A DNA stretch of 64,000 nucleotides from JAXLYE01 sp046351595 (GCA_046351595.1 JAXLYE010000011.1:62001-126000), one strand, 5' to 3'; counted from the stretch's first letter, positions 11,290 through 20,782 are shown. Notes: generated by a model not told the origin, from the letters alone. Program-made: numbers and translations.

Positions 11290-12735
11290 GTGATCCCGAG
11301 CCGCGCCCCGAGTCGTATCCCCAACAAGCCGTGGCCGCGCACGAGCACCCTGGTGGTGCTCATGTCCGCCTCGATCGTGGTCGCAGCGCTGCTGACCTAT
11401 CAGGACGTGAAGCGCCGCTACGCCGAGTCGATGGAGGACTTCGCGGGCTCGCAGGAGACGCTGGCGCGCAGCCTGGCGGGCGAGCTGGCGACGCGCATCG
11501 AGCTGGCGCGGCGGCCGAGCGGGCCGAGCGGACAGCCCTCGCCTGCGCCGTCGTCGCTGCCGTCGCTGCTGCCATCGCTGCTTAACGGCATGCGGGCGAT
11601 CGAGCAGCCCGGCGCGCTGGTGGTGCTGGTGCGGCGGCCGGGCAGCGACACGTTCGAGACCCTGGACGGTCGGCCCGCACCGTCGGAGCTGTTGCTGCAG
11701 GGGATGCGCACGGGCGACCTGACGCTGCGGGTCCCGCGCGAGCTCGCGGGGCAGCTCGGGCTGCCGCGGCGCGCGGCGGTGGCGGGCCTGGCGCGCCTGG
11801 CCGCGGGCCCGCACGAAGAGTGGTGGGTGGCGGCGGTGGCGAGCGCGTACCGGGCGCGCGATCGCGAGACCGCGGCCGGCTGGCGCATGGTGCTGGCGGT
11901 GCTGGTGACCGCGGGCGCGGTGCTGCTGCTCGGCGGCATGGCGCTGTACGGGCAGCGCCGCGAGCTGCGCGCCGAGCAGGCGCTCCTCGTCGAGGATGCG
12001 CGGCGCCGTCGCGAGGCCGAGCTGGAGCGGGCGAGCCGCGCCGCGACGATCGGCACCCTGGCCATGGGCATCACGCACGAGCTCTCGACGCCGCTCGGCA
12101 TCATCGCGGCGCGCGCCGAGCAGCTTGAGGCCCACGTCCACGGCGACGAGCGCAGCCAGCGCAGCGTGCGCATCATCCAGGAGCAGGCCGACCGCATGAG
12201 CCAGATCATCCGCGGCATGCTTGGGCTGGCGCGCGGCCAGAACCCGGTCGCCAAGGAGCTGACGCCGCTGTCGATCGTGCGCGGCGCGGTGTCGCTGGTC
12301 GAGCACCGCTTCACCGAGGCCGGCGTGCGCCTGCGCGTCGACGCGATCGAGACCGCGCCGCGGCTGCGCGCGGATCAGCGGCTGCTCGAGCACGCGCTGG
12401 TGAACCTCCTTTTGAACGCCTGCGACGCCTGCACGCTGCTGCCGGGCGGCAGCCGCCAGGTCACGCTCAGCGTGCGCACCGAAGACGATCACGCGATCTT
12501 CCGCGTCGTCGACACCGGCGCCGGCATCTCGCCCGAGGCGGCGGCGCGCGCGATGGAGCCGTTCTTCACCACCAAGCCGCTCGGTCAGGGCACGGGCCTG
12601 GGCCTGGCGATCGCGCACGAGATCGTGAAGAGCCACCGCGGCACCCTGCGCATCGCGCCGCGCCCCGAGGGCGGCACGCTCGCCGAGATCGCGCTGCCGC
12701 TGATCGAAGACGCCGACGCCAGCGCGAGCCGCTGA
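11290..12735 (+). CDS. Membrane sensor histidine kinase (orphan)
   Basis: A 481-residue two-component sensor. Hydrophobic segments at about residues 19-38 and 199-219 frame a periplasmic sensing domain of roughly 160 residues. The transmitter has the H-box GITHELSTP with phospho-accepting H263, N-box NLLLNACDA, G1 DTGAGI, F-box FFTTK and G2 GTGLGLAIAHE, so it should be active. A short coiled linker joins the second membrane segment to the H-box, with no recognisable HAMP domain. GTG at 11290 is preceded by AGGAGG seven bases away. No response regulator gene is adjacent, so the partner is unknown. It is convergent with the GMC oxidoreductase gene, 8 bases apart. Confidence 0.92.
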   Translation: MIPSRAPSRIPNKPWPRTSTLVVLMSASIVVAALLTYQDVKRRYAESMEDFAGSQETLARSLAGELATRIELARRPSGPSGQPSPAPSSLPSLLPSLLNGMRAIEQPGALVVLVRRPGSDTFETLDGRPAPSELLLQGMRTGDLTLRVPRELAGQLGLPRRAAVAGLARLAAGPHEEWWVAAVASAYRARDRETAAGWRMVLAVLVTAGAVLLLGGMALYGQRRELRAEQALLVEDARRRREAELERASRAATIGTLAMGITHELSTPLGIIAARAEQLEAHVHGDERSQRSVRIIQEQADRMSQIIRGMLGLARGQNPVAKELTPLSIVRGAVSLVEHRFTEAGVRLRVDAIETAPRLRADQRLLEHALVNLLLNACDACTLLPGGSRQVTLSVRTEDDHAIFRVVDTGAGISPEAAARAMEPFFTTKPLGQGTGLGLAIAHEIVKSHRGTLRIAPRPEGGTLAEIALPLIEDADASASR

Positions 12736-12743
12736 GCGCCGGC

Positions 12744-14339
12744 TCAGGCGCGCGGCTTGTCGGGGATCAGGCTCATCGCGCGCTCGGCCAGGGCGGTGAT
12801 GGTCAGCGACGGGTTGACGCCGGGGTTGGCGGAGATCGCCGAGCCGTCGATGACGTACAGGCCCTTGTAGCCGAAGACGCGGTGCTGCTTGTCGATGACG
12901 CCGGTCTCGCGGCTCTCGCCCATGCAGCAGCCGCCCAGGATGTGCGCGGTCGTCGGGATGCCGAGCATCGTCTCGGTGATCAGCGACTGCGGGAAGCCCT
13001 TCACGGCGGCGGCGACGCGGTGCGCGATCTCGGTGGCCTCGGGGATGGACGCGGTCGGCGCCTGGCCCGCGCCGAGCTCGGTGGTCAGGCCGCGACGGAA
13101 ACCGGTGGTCAGCGAGCGCCCGCGCTTCAGCCGGATGTAGCCCTCGAGCGCGCGCATGTACAGAAGGATGACCGTCTGCTTCGCCCAGTCCGGGACCAGC
13201 GCCGCGCGCAGCACCGCGAGCGGGCTGCGGAACAGCGTCGCGATGACGTTGGCCAGGCGCACCACCGCCGACCCGCCGTCGACGTGCGGCGCCGACAGCA
13301 GGCGGTAGAAGCCCGAGCCCGCGGGGTAGCGCACCGGCTCGACGTGCGAGTGATCGTCGGTGTGGATGATTGAGCTGATGGCGATGCCGGCGGACAGATC
13401 GAGGTCGCGGTCGTTGCTGGTCACCGCGATCAGCGACTCCGAGTTGGTGCGCACGAAGTCCCCCAGCCGATCGGACAGGAGCGGCAGGCCGTCGGGCTCC
13501 TCCTTGAGGCGCAGCAGCAGATCGACGGTGCCCATGACGCCGCCCGAGAAGATGACCTGGTCGGCCTCGTAGACCTGGCTGGTGCGGCGCCGCGGGCCGG
13601 TGCCCTCGCTGGTCTCGACGCGGTAGCCGTTCGCACCGGGCTCGCCGCCGGGCAGGGGCGCGACGTGGACGACCTCGGCCTCGGTGCGCACGGTCAGGCC
13701 GAGCTGCTCGGCGAGGTACAGGTAGTTGCGGTCGAGCGTATTCTTGGCGCCGAAGCGGCAGCCGAGCATGCAGCCGCCGCAGAAGGTGCAGCCGGTGCGC
13801 TCGGGGCCCTTGCCGCCGAAGTACGGATCCGGCACGCGCTTGCCCGGCTCGCCGAAGTAGACGGCGACGTCCGTGGCCTCGAAGCGCTCGGCGCGGCCCA
13901 TGTCGGCAGCGACCTTGCGGAAGATGTGGTCGATGGGCGTCAGGTGCGGGTTGCGCGTCGCGCCGAGCATGCGCCTGGCCGTCGCGTAGTGCGGCGTGAG
14001 CTCGGCCTGCCAGTCCGCCAGCTGCGCCCACGAGTCGGACTTGAAGAAGCCCTCCTTGGGCACCGGCAGCGTGTTCGCGTAGACCAGCGAGCCGCCGCCG
14101 TAGCCGACCCCGTGCACGACGGTGAGGTGCGGCAGGAAGGTCATCTTGAACAGGCCGCGCAGGCCGAGCTCGGGGACCCACATCCAGCGCCGCAGATCCC
14201 AGTTGCTGCGCGGGAAGTCCGAGGGCGCGAAGCGGCGGCCCTTCTCCAGCAGCAGCACGCGGTAGCCCTTCTCGCACAGGCGCAGCGCCGAGACGCTGCC
14301 GCCGAAGCCGGAGCCGACGATGATGAAGTCGTAGCGCAT
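12744..14339 (-). CDS. GMC-family FAD oxidoreductase, cholesterol-oxidase-like
   Basis: A 531-residue flavoprotein. The N-terminal FAD-binding Rossmann motif is IIVGSGFGGSVSA (about residues 6-18), and the family C-terminal motif is DGSAISANPGVNPSLTITALAERA. A cysteine cluster, CTFCGGCMLGC (about residues 184-194), suggests an iron-sulfur cluster or disulfides; similar clusters occur in cholesterol-oxidase-like GMC proteins. It would oxidise an alcohol or sterol-like substrate with oxygen or another acceptor; the substrate cannot be read from the sequence. It lies 74 bases downstream of the UshA-like gene on the same strand, and a weak TACGAT -10 (complement of 14346-14351) could give it its own promoter. 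No signal peptide is seen. Confidence 0.85.
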   Translation of the reverse strand: MRYDFIIVGSGFGGSVSALRLCEKGYRVLLLEKGRRFAPSDFPRSNWDLRRWMWVPELGLRGLFKMTFLPHLTVVHGVGYGGGSLVYANTLPVPKEGFFKSDSWAQLADWQAELTPHYATARRMLGATRNPHLTPIDHIFRKVAADMGRAERFEATDVAVYFGEPGKRVPDPYFGGKGPERTGCTFCGGCMLGCRFGAKNTLDRNYLYLAEQLGLTVRTEAEVVHVAPLPGGEPGANGYRVETSEGTGPRRRTSQVYEADQVIFSGGVMGTVDLLLRLKEEPDGLPLLSDRLGDFVRTNSESLIAVTSNDRDLDLSAGIAISSIIHTDDHSHVEPVRYPAGSGFYRLLSAPHVDGGSAVVRLANVIATLFRSPLAVLRAALVPDWAKQTVILLYMRALEGYIRLKRGRSLTTGFRRGLTTELGAGQAPTASIPEATEIAHRVAAAVKGFPQSLITETMLGIPTTAHILGGCCMGESRETGVIDKQHRVFGYKGLYVIDGSAISANPGVNPSLTITALAERAMSLIPDKPRA

Positions 14340-14413
14340 ATGATCATCGTAAGCGCAGATTGGTCGAACCTACCAAACCATCTGCAGCGACGTATCCGCG
14401 CCAGCGTCGGACT

Positions 14414-16870
14414 TCAGAACTGCTGGCGGTGCCCGGTCAGCAGCACCTTGAGTCCCGCGGTCAGATCGAGCGCCACGCCCGCCTCCTTGTCGCGGTCGCG
14501 GTAGACATAGAGCTCGGTGCCGACGGTCAGGAACAGCGGCCGGCCGAGCTCGATGTACAGCTTGCCGAGGGCGCGCAGCTCGTGCGAGCGCAGCAGCTCG
14601 GGGTCGGTGAAGCTGTAGCTGATCAAAAATTCGCCGAGCAGCGAGCTGCCCAGCCGCGACCACAGCGCCCGCTTGGGCATCTCCAACGTCGTCGTCAAGA
14701 GGAACCGCGTGCGCGCCAGATCGCGCTCGGTGTCGACGGGCGACTCGCTGCTCGCGAGCAGCTCGGTGCGCGCGCCGATGCCGAGGTTGGCGCTGATCCC
14801 CTTGGGCAGGGCCACGCGCAGACCGAACGCGCCGCTCAGCTCGAAGTGATGATAGGTGCGCGTGTCCGGGCGGTTGAACTCGGACTCCAGGCCCAGCGAC
14901 ACGTACGGAGTCGGCAGGCGCGGCCGCCGCTCGCTGAAGCCGCGGTAGCTGTACAGCGCCAGCAGGTTGATGAGGTCCGCGGTCTCCTGGCCGATCCACT
15001 CCTTGTCGCTGTCCGGCTGATCCGCAGGGGAGTTGGTGTACAGCCACGACTGACCGTACAGCCCGCGCATCGTCAGCTGCACCAGGTGGCTCGGCTGATC
15101 CATCTCGAGCCGCACCGTCCCGTCGAGCTTGAACGCCAGCGACGGCTGCCGCGACAGCTGCGGGCGGTCGTACAGCTTGTCCGGGTTGTGCACGGTCACG
15201 TTCTGCAGGTCGACGCCGAGATCGAAGGTCGCGCTCCACAGCGGCCGCCGCTCCAGGCGCAGCGGCACCGGCGGCGCCTGCGCTTCGCCGACCCGGCGCA
15301 GGTAGTCGAGGACCAGCGTCCGCAGATCGTCCTGCACGATGCGGCCGCCGCCGGGCAGAAACTTCTCGGGCAGCAGCCCGTTGCCGCCCGCGGCCAGGAA
15401 GTCGATGGTGACGACGCGGTAGCGCTGCGTCGGGCTGAGCGGCCGGCCGTTGACCAGCAGCCCGTCGCCCTTCTTCACCAGCCCGGCCATGCGCAGCGCC
15501 TGCCCCGGTCCCTGCTCCGCGTACTTGCCCAGGGCGTCGGCCAGGGCCTGCCCGGGCAGCGTCGCGGTCAGCACCTGTCCCTTGAACGGCAGCACGTTGC
15601 CGACGGCGTGCACGGTGGCGGCGCGCAGCGGCAGCCCGCGCTCGGCGATGGCGCCCGTATTGATCAGCGCGATCTCGGCGTGCGCCGCGCTGCGCATCGC
15701 GTCCAGCACCAGCCGCGTCACCTGCGCCCGGTCCAGCCCCGACGGAGGTAGCGCCGCCATGACCAGGCCCCAGCGATCGCACATCTCCTTCTGCGAGCGC
15801 TCGACCGCCTCGGCCAGCAGCGGCGGCGGCGGCCCCGCGGGCGGCACCGGCTCGGCGCGCAGCTCCAGCGCCGCCGGCCCGGCGGGTGTCGACCCCGCGG
15901 CGGGTGCGGGGGTCGGCGCGGCCCGGCTCACGGTCACCCGCATGACGCCCGCCCCGCGCCCCGGCGAGCCGACGAGCAGCGTGCCGCTGCTGAGCCGCAT
16001 CGACAGCAGCCCGCCGTGCGCATCGTCCTGCCGCGTCAGGTGCACGACATCGACGTGCGCGCCGGCCGCGTCCAGGCTGCGCACCAGGCCCACCGCCTCG
16101 TCGAGCCCGAAGCGGCTGCTGAGGTCGAGCTCGAGCACCAGCACGTCCACCTGCGGCCGCACCTCTTTGGCGATCGGCGTGACCTTGGGCCACGGCAGCA
16201 CCACCGCACCGTGCAGGTGCCCCGGCCCGATGCGCTGCGCCGTGTCCTCGGGCAGCGCCGCGATCACGCCGACGCGCAGGCCGTTGCGCGTGAGGACGTG
16301 GCGATCGACGAGCATGCGACACAGCTCGGGCCGCGCGGCCGGGCACGACAGGTTCGAGACCAGCGGCGCCGGCCCGCTGCCGCGCAGCTGATCGAGGTAG
16401 CTCGGCAGCGTATCGCGCGCGATCGCAAAGTCCGAGACGCCCGGGGTGATGAGCTCGAGGCCGGCGCTGCGCAGCAGGTTGGCGGCGGTGCGGCTGCCGG
16501 TGATGTCGTGCATCAGGTAGCGCCCGCCGCCGGCGCCGCCGAGCAGGCCGCCGCCGCCGATGACCAGGGCGCCCGGACGCTCGGCCCGGGCGGCGCGGAT
16601 CGCGCGGGCCAGCGCCAGCAGTCCCTGCCCCGGTCGCGCCGGTGCCGAGCAGTCCTGCGCGAAAAAATCGCCGCCCAGATCCGACGCAAAGATCAGGTCG
16701 ATCTGCTTGACCGGCGCCGGCGCGACCGTCGCCTGCCCGGCCGTCGCCTGCCCAGTGGGCGCCTGGCCATCCGGCGCCTGCGCGCGCGCCGGGCCAACGC
16801 GGGCTGTCGTCGCCGCGAGCACGGCGGCCAGGGCGACAGCGACACGAACGACACGCGAGCAGGTCGGCAT
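14414..16870 (-). CDS. UshA-like 5'-nucleotidase pseudoenzyme fused to a C-terminal beta-barrel
   Basis: An 818-residue exported protein with an N-terminal signal peptide (MPTCSRVVRV start, cleaved near residue 31). Residues about 50-310 follow the metallophosphatase fold of 5'-nucleotidases, but the metal-binding motifs are changed: the first is SDLGGDF instead of a DxH motif, and GNHEFD is replaced by PGVSDFA. Residues about 400-570 match the 5'-nucleotidase C-terminal domain (INTGAIAERG, NVLPFKGQVL, FLAAGGNG). The last 240 residues alternate polar and hydrophobic strands and end in phenylalanine, as outer-membrane barrels do. I infer a surface nucleotide- or ligand-binding protein that has lost catalysis. 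ATG at 16870 is chosen because the signal peptide starts there. It diverges from the lipoprotein gene at 17030. Confidence 0.75.
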   Translation of the reverse strand: MPTCSRVVRVAVALAAVLAATTARVGPARAQAPDGQAPTGQATAGQATVAPAPVKQIDLIFASDLGGDFFAQDCSAPARPGQGLLALARAIRAARAERPGALVIGGGGLLGGAGGGRYLMHDITGSRTAANLLRSAGLELITPGVSDFAIARDTLPSYLDQLRGSGPAPLVSNLSCPAARPELCRMLVDRHVLTRNGLRVGVIAALPEDTAQRIGPGHLHGAVVLPWPKVTPIAKEVRPQVDVLVLELDLSSRFGLDEAVGLVRSLDAAGAHVDVVHLTRQDDAHGGLLSMRLSSGTLLVGSPGRGAGVMRVTVSRAAPTPAPAAGSTPAGPAALELRAEPVPPAGPPPPLLAEAVERSQKEMCDRWGLVMAALPPSGLDRAQVTRLVLDAMRSAAHAEIALINTGAIAERGLPLRAATVHAVGNVLPFKGQVLTATLPGQALADALGKYAEQGPGQALRMAGLVKKGDGLLVNGRPLSPTQRYRVVTIDFLAAGGNGLLPEKFLPGGGRIVQDDLRTLVLDYLRRVGEAQAPPVPLRLERRPLWSATFDLGVDLQNVTVHNPDKLYDRPQLSRQPSLAFKLDGTVRLEMDQPSHLVQLTMRGLYGQSWLYTNSPADQPDSDKEWIGQETADLINLLALYSYRGFSERRPRLPTPYVSLGLESEFNRPDTRTYHHFELSGAFGLRVALPKGISANLGIGARTELLASSESPVDTERDLARTRFLLTTTLEMPKRALWSRLGSSLLGEFLISYSFTDPELLRSHELRALGKLYIELGRPLFLTVGTELYVYRDRDKEAGVALDLTAGLKVLLTGHRQQF

Positions 16871-17029
16871 GGACAGGGCAGGCAGCTCCGCGGAAGTTCT
16901 ACCGCCCGCGGCGCGACCCGGCAACGAACACCGCGCGCTCGCCTGCACACACGTCCGGACTCTGGGGTTTTCCCGGATCGGTCGGCGCGCGGCCGAGTAT
17001 GTTGGCGCGAAACGGAAGGAAGACCCGCG

Positions 17030-17701
17030 ATGGACCCGCGCGCAAAGACCGCCCTCCCCCTGCTCCTGGCCTCGATCCTCGGCTGTGGCGACGGCAGCAG
17101 CGCCAGCCCTCCGGGCGACGACGGCACCGGCGGCACCGGCGGCACCGACCTGGCGTCCGCGATGACCGGCGGCGGAGCGGACGGCTCGGCCGGCGCCGCC
17201 GACATGACCGCGGCCGCGCCCGACCGCAGGCTCGAGCCGCTCGCGCTCGGACGCACCTGGACGTACGACGTGAAGTCCACCTACCCGAGCTGCCCCGGCG
17301 GCACGCGCACCAAGACCGTCCTCGGCACCGTGACCGTCGACGGCAAGGCGGCCTTCGAGGTCGAGGGCATCTGCGGCTACAAGGCCGCCGAGACCCAGTC
17401 CGGGAACGTCGTGGAGTCCAAGTACCAGACGTACCCGTGGTTCCGCGTGCTCGACGAGCCCGTCGCCGAAGGCCACACCTGGATGACCACGAACGGCGCC
17501 GCCACCTTCGGCATGAAGTACAGCTTCGCCGGCCAGGTCACGACGCCCGCGGGTACCTTCAACGACTGCTGGAAGGTGACGCAGCAGGTTTCCTATACCC
17601 AGAGCTGGACGTACTGCCCCGGCGTCGGCGAGGTTTCCTCGACGATGATCGACCTGGCCGGGGGGACGATTACGTACTCGCTGGTGAAGAAGAATTTCTG
17701 A
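17030..17701 (+). CDS. Lipoprotein of unknown function
   Basis: A 223-residue predicted lipoprotein. The signal peptide ends in ASILGC with C19 lipidated. A Gly/Thr/Ala-rich linker (about residues 20-70) leads to a beta-rich domain of about 150 residues containing four cysteines (SCPGG, ICGY, DCWK, YCPGVG) that could form two disulfides. The domain resembles the single-domain beta-sandwich lipoproteins common in myxobacteria, and GVGEV plus the following strand is typical of them. AAGGAAG precedes the ATG at 17030. A small dyad follows the gene at 17784-17801. Confidence 0.8.
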   Translation: MDPRAKTALPLLLASILGCGDGSSASPPGDDGTGGTGGTDLASAMTGGGADGSAGAADMTAAAPDRRLEPLALGRTWTYDVKSTYPSCPGGTRTKTVLGTVTVDGKAAFEVEGICGYKAAETQSGNVVESKYQTYPWFRVLDEPVAEGHTWMTTNGAATFGMKYSFAGQVTTPAGTFNDCWKVTQQVSYTQSWTYCPGVGEVSSTMIDLAGGTITYSLVKKNF

Positions 17702-17783
17702 CTCCGTTCACGTTCCGCCGGACCCCGGACTACCGGGACTCCGGTGAGCGCCCCACCGCACAGCGCCGGCCCGCTGCTTTAAG

Positions 17784-17801
17784 ATAGGGAGACTTCCCTA
17801 T
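17784..17801. promoter_or_regulatory. Dyad before the MscS gene
   Basis: ATAGGGA and TCCCTAT form a perfect 7-bp inverted repeat around GACT. It lies 82 bases after the lipoprotein gene and about 97 bases before the MscS start, so it could be a terminator of the first or an operator of the second. It is AT-richer than its surroundings. Confidence 0.45.
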
Positions 17802-17897
17802 GCCGCGCATCGAGCCCAGCACGATGAGCCTCCCGCCGCGCCGGTGCGCGGGACGTTCACCGGCCAGGCGTCAGCGCCCTCCAGACAAGGCCCCGCC

Positions 17898-18749
17898 ATG
17901 GACACCCTCGCCAACTTCGATCTCGTAAGCCCCGCGCGACGGACCCTGCTCGATCTCGCCGTGCGCTTCGGGCCACGGCTGCTCGCGGCCGGGTTCATCG
18001 TCGCCGTCGGCATTCTCCTGGCGCGCTGGCTGGCGCACGCGCTGCACCGCTGGCTCGCCAAGCGCGATCTGGATCCGCCGCTGCGCGAGCTGCTGATCCG
18101 CGTCGTCAGCGCCCTGATCTTCGTCCTCTTCGCCATGCTCGCGCTGCAGAACCTGGGCGTCGAGCTGGTGCCGCTGTTCGCGGGCCTGGGCGTGGCCGGC
18201 GTCGGCCTCAGCCTGGCCATGCAGGGGGTGCTCAGCAACGTCGTCGCCGGGCTGACCATCATCTTCACCCACCCCTACCGCGTCGGCGAGTACATCGCGG
18301 TCGTCGGCGAGGAGGGCCAGGTCACGGAGATCACCCTCTTCTCGACGCTGCTCAGCCACTACGATCGCTCGATCGTGGTGATCCCGAACCGCAAGATCGT
18401 CGGCGAGATCCTGCACAACTATGGCAAGACGCGTCAGCTCAGCCTCGTCATCGGCGTCGCCTACGGGACCGATCTCGCCAAGGCCCTGCGGATCGTCGGC
18501 GAGGTGCTCGGCCGCAGCCCGCGCGTCGTCCAGGATGGCGAGCTGGCGCCGGTGGTCGGCGTGACCGCGCTCGCGGACTCCTCGATCGAGATCTCGGCCA
18601 AGCCCTGGGTCGCGGTGACGGACTACGTCGCCGCCGTCGGTGAGCTGAACAAGGCGCTGGTCGAGGCGTTCCAGGCGCAAAAGATCGAGATCCCGCTGCC
18701 GCAGCGCGAGGTCCGGCTGCTCAACGCGGCGCCGGTCACAAAGCCGTAG
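17898..18749 (+). CDS. mscS: Small-conductance mechanosensitive channel (MscS family)
   Basis: A 283-residue inner-membrane channel that releases solutes on hypo-osmotic shock. Three N-terminal membrane segments (about residues 20-42, 56-78 and 80-110) are followed by the conserved pore-lining TM3 LGVAGVGLSLAMQGVLSN, rich in Gly and Ala, and by the MscS beta-domain (PYRVGEYI, VVIPNRKI). Length is close to the 286 residues of E. coli MscS. ATG at 17898 is preferred; an in-frame GTG at 17844 would add 18 residues. The gene lies directly upstream of the kinase C-terminal half, in the same frame, with an intact stop codon between them. Confidence 0.92.
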   Translation: MDTLANFDLVSPARRTLLDLAVRFGPRLLAAGFIVAVGILLARWLAHALHRWLAKRDLDPPLRELLIRVVSALIFVLFAMLALQNLGVELVPLFAGLGVAGVGLSLAMQGVLSNVVAGLTIIFTHPYRVGEYIAVVGEEGQVTEITLFSTLLSHYDRSIVVIPNRKIVGEILHNYGKTRQLSLVIGVAYGTDLAKALRIVGEVLGRSPRVVQDGELAPVVGVTALADSSIEISAKPWVAVTDYVAAVGELNKALVEAFQAQKIEIPLPQREVRLLNAAPVTKP

Positions 18750-18827
18750 CGCAACCGATCCGCGCGCCCTCCCGCGCCGCCCACAAGACCCGCACCAGCG
18801 ACGGGCGCTCGGGGCTCGGACAGTCAG

Positions 18828-18839
18828 CCCGTAAACATC
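18828..18839 (+). other. Break point at the start of the kinase C-terminal half
   Basis: CCCGTAAACATC reads P-V-N-I and leads straight into the kinase C-half. CCCGT (18828-18832) is also present at 3315-3319, at the break in the first N-terminal half, as expected for a 5-bp target duplication or a short crossover core. Upstream the frame reads GAC-AGT-CAG instead of GAT-CTC-AAG, so kinase homology begins at the proline codon. Confidence 0.5.
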
Positions 18840-19961
18840 ATGGTCGTCCGCGACGCCGAGGCGCCCGGCGGCGAGCGGGCCAAGGTGCTCGACTTCGGGC
18901 TGGCCAAGGTCAAGGAGCCCGAGGTCGGTGGCGAGGGGCTGACGCACACCGGCACCATCCTCGGCACGCCCGCCTATATGGCGCCCGAGCAGTGCAAGAG
19001 CGCCCGCGCCGCCAGCGACCGCAGCGACATGTACTCGCTGGGCATCATCCTCTACGAGATGCTCTCCAGCGACATCCCGTTCGACGCCGAAACCGACGCC
19101 GAGCTCTTGTCCAAGCACATGTTCTCGGAGCCGCCGCCGCTGCAGCAGCGGGCGCCGCACGTGGCGCCGCCGCTGTGCGCGCTGGTCCACCGCATGCTGC
19201 GCAAGGAGCCGCAGGATCGGCCGAGCGCCGCCGAGGTGGTGCAGGAGCTCACCAACCTCCTGTCGGGCGTCGGCGTCGCGGTCTCGGGGCCGCACAAGCT
19301 CGGCCCGCCGACGTCGAAGCCGACGTCGAAGCCGCCGGGGCCCGGGCGCACGCCGCCGCGCACCGCGCTGGGCGACGAGCCGACCGTGGTCCAGCCCGAG
19401 CGCGGCGGCGACGGCCGGCGCCCGACCCCGCCCGCGGCCCCGCCCGTAGCCGCGGGCCCGCCGCCGAGCGCCGCCACACCGCACGTCTCGCCGCCGCCGG
19501 TCAGCCCGACGCCGGCCGAGCGCCCGGCCCGCCGCGGCGTGGCGCTGGTGCTCTCGGCCGTGGTGCTGGTCGGCCTGGGGGTCGCCGGCGGCATGGTGCT
19601 GCAGGAGCGGCAGCGCCAGCTCGTCGAGAGCGCGCGGCCCAAGCTGGTGCGCTGGTCCATCGCCTCGCTGCCGGCCGACGCCGAGGTCGTGTCCGCCGAC
19701 GGCAAGGTGCTGGGCCGCACGCCGCTCTCGATCGAGGAGTCACGCGGCGTCGGCGCCCGCCCGCTGACCCTGCGCCTGGCTGGCCACGCCGACAAGAGCA
19801 TCTCGCTGCCCCTCGATCACGACGCCGCGGTGAGCGAGGCGCTGACCCCGCTGCCGCAGGACGCCGGCGCCCCGCCCCGCGACGGCGGCGCCCGTGACGC
19901 CGCGCCCGCTCCCGATGCCGACGACGACGCCCCGCGGCCAGGCGCCCCGGTGATCTTCTAG
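18840..19961 (+). CDS. C-terminal half of a Ser/Thr kinase with membrane anchor and PEGA-like domain
   Basis: The 373-residue reading frame starts in the middle of a kinase domain: DFGLAK (18-23), GTPAYMAPEQ, the C-lobe segment SDMYSLGIILYEML and the RPSAAEV end of the domain. A Pro-rich linker, one membrane segment (about residues 224-245) and a PEGA-like beta-domain follow. Glycine loop, lysine and HRDLKP are absent, so it cannot work alone. ATG at 18840 is inside the conserved NIM motif and has no ribosome binding site. The missing N-lobe fits the fragments at 2910 or 44928; all three have the features of one subfamily (PGGERAK before DFG). Confidence 0.85.
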   Translation: MVVRDAEAPGGERAKVLDFGLAKVKEPEVGGEGLTHTGTILGTPAYMAPEQCKSARAASDRSDMYSLGIILYEMLSSDIPFDAETDAELLSKHMFSEPPPLQQRAPHVAPPLCALVHRMLRKEPQDRPSAAEVVQELTNLLSGVGVAVSGPHKLGPPTSKPTSKPPGPGRTPPRTALGDEPTVVQPERGGDGRRPTPPAAPPVAAGPPPSAATPHVSPPPVSPTPAERPARRGVALVLSAVVLVGLGVAGGMVLQERQRQLVESARPKLVRWSIASLPADAEVVSADGKVLGRTPLSIEESRGVGARPLTLRLAGHADKSISLPLDHDAAVSEALTPLPQDAGAPPRDGGARDAAPAPDADDDAPRPGAPVIF

Positions 19962-20043
19962 GGCGCAGCCTTCCCGCTCCCCCTCGGCTTTGCAAGCTAC
20001 CTTGCGCGGCGGCGAGCGCGTAAGGTTGTGCCAGGAGCTTTTT

Positions 20044-20751
20044 ATGTCTCAGTCGCAGTCTCCGGCGCAGCCGCCGATGACCTTCTTGCCCTACCTCGCC
20101 CACCCCTGGCACGGCATCTCGCCCGGCGACCGTGCGCCCGAGGTGGTCACCGTCTTCGTCGAGATGGTGCCGACCGACACCGTGAAGTACGAGGTCGACA
20201 AGCGCTCCGGCCACCTCAAGCTCGACCGACCGCAGAAGTACTCGTCGCAGTGCCCGGCGCCCTACGGCTTCATCCCGCAGACCTTCTGCGGCACGCGCTG
20301 CGGCGACCACGCCGGCAGCCGCGTCGGCCGCAGCGGCATCGTCGGCGACGGCGACCCGCTCGACATCTGCGTGCTGACCGAGCGCACCATCAACCACGGC
20401 GGCCTGCTGGTCACCGCGCTGCCCATCGGCGGCTTCCGCATGTTCGACGGCAACGAGGCCGACGACAAGATCCTCGCGGTGCTGCTCGACGATCCGGCGT
20501 ACGGCGCCTTCCGCGACGTCGGCGACTGCCCGCCCAGCCTGATCGAGCGGCTGCGCCACTACTTCCTCACGTACAAGGACATGCCCGGCTCGATCGCGAC
20601 CTCGGAGAAGAGCACGCGCCGCGTCGAGATCACCGACATCTACGACGCCAGCGAGGCCAAGCAGGTGATCCGGCTCACGATGGACGACTACTTCGCGCGC
20701 TTCCAGCCGATGACGCTGCAGCTCCACCCCGAGCGCACCAACGCCAAGTGA
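20044..20751 (+). CDS. ppa: Inorganic pyrophosphatase, family I
   Basis: A 235-residue cytosolic enzyme that hydrolyses pyrophosphate to phosphate and so drives biosynthetic reactions. The family signature is seen as DGDPLDICVL (metal-binding aspartates), with the lysine- and tyrosine-containing segment KLDRPQKYSSQCPAPYGF upstream and the KD(M)PGS segment later. ATG at 20044 has AGGAG six bases upstream. It stands alone, 82 bases after the kinase C-half, and a small hairpin lies 30 bases after its stop codon. It is slightly longer than the E. coli enzyme but otherwise ordinary. Confidence 0.95.
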   Translation: MSQSQSPAQPPMTFLPYLAHPWHGISPGDRAPEVVTVFVEMVPTDTVKYEVDKRSGHLKLDRPQKYSSQCPAPYGFIPQTFCGTRCGDHAGSRVGRSGIVGDGDPLDICVLTERTINHGGLLVTALPIGGFRMFDGNEADDKILAVLLDDPAYGAFRDVGDCPPSLIERLRHYFLTYKDMPGSIATSEKSTRRVEITDIYDASEAKQVIRLTMDDYFARFQPMTLQLHPERTNAK

Positions 20752-20782
20752 CCTGTAAGCTCGCTGCTCAAGCTGTCCCGAA

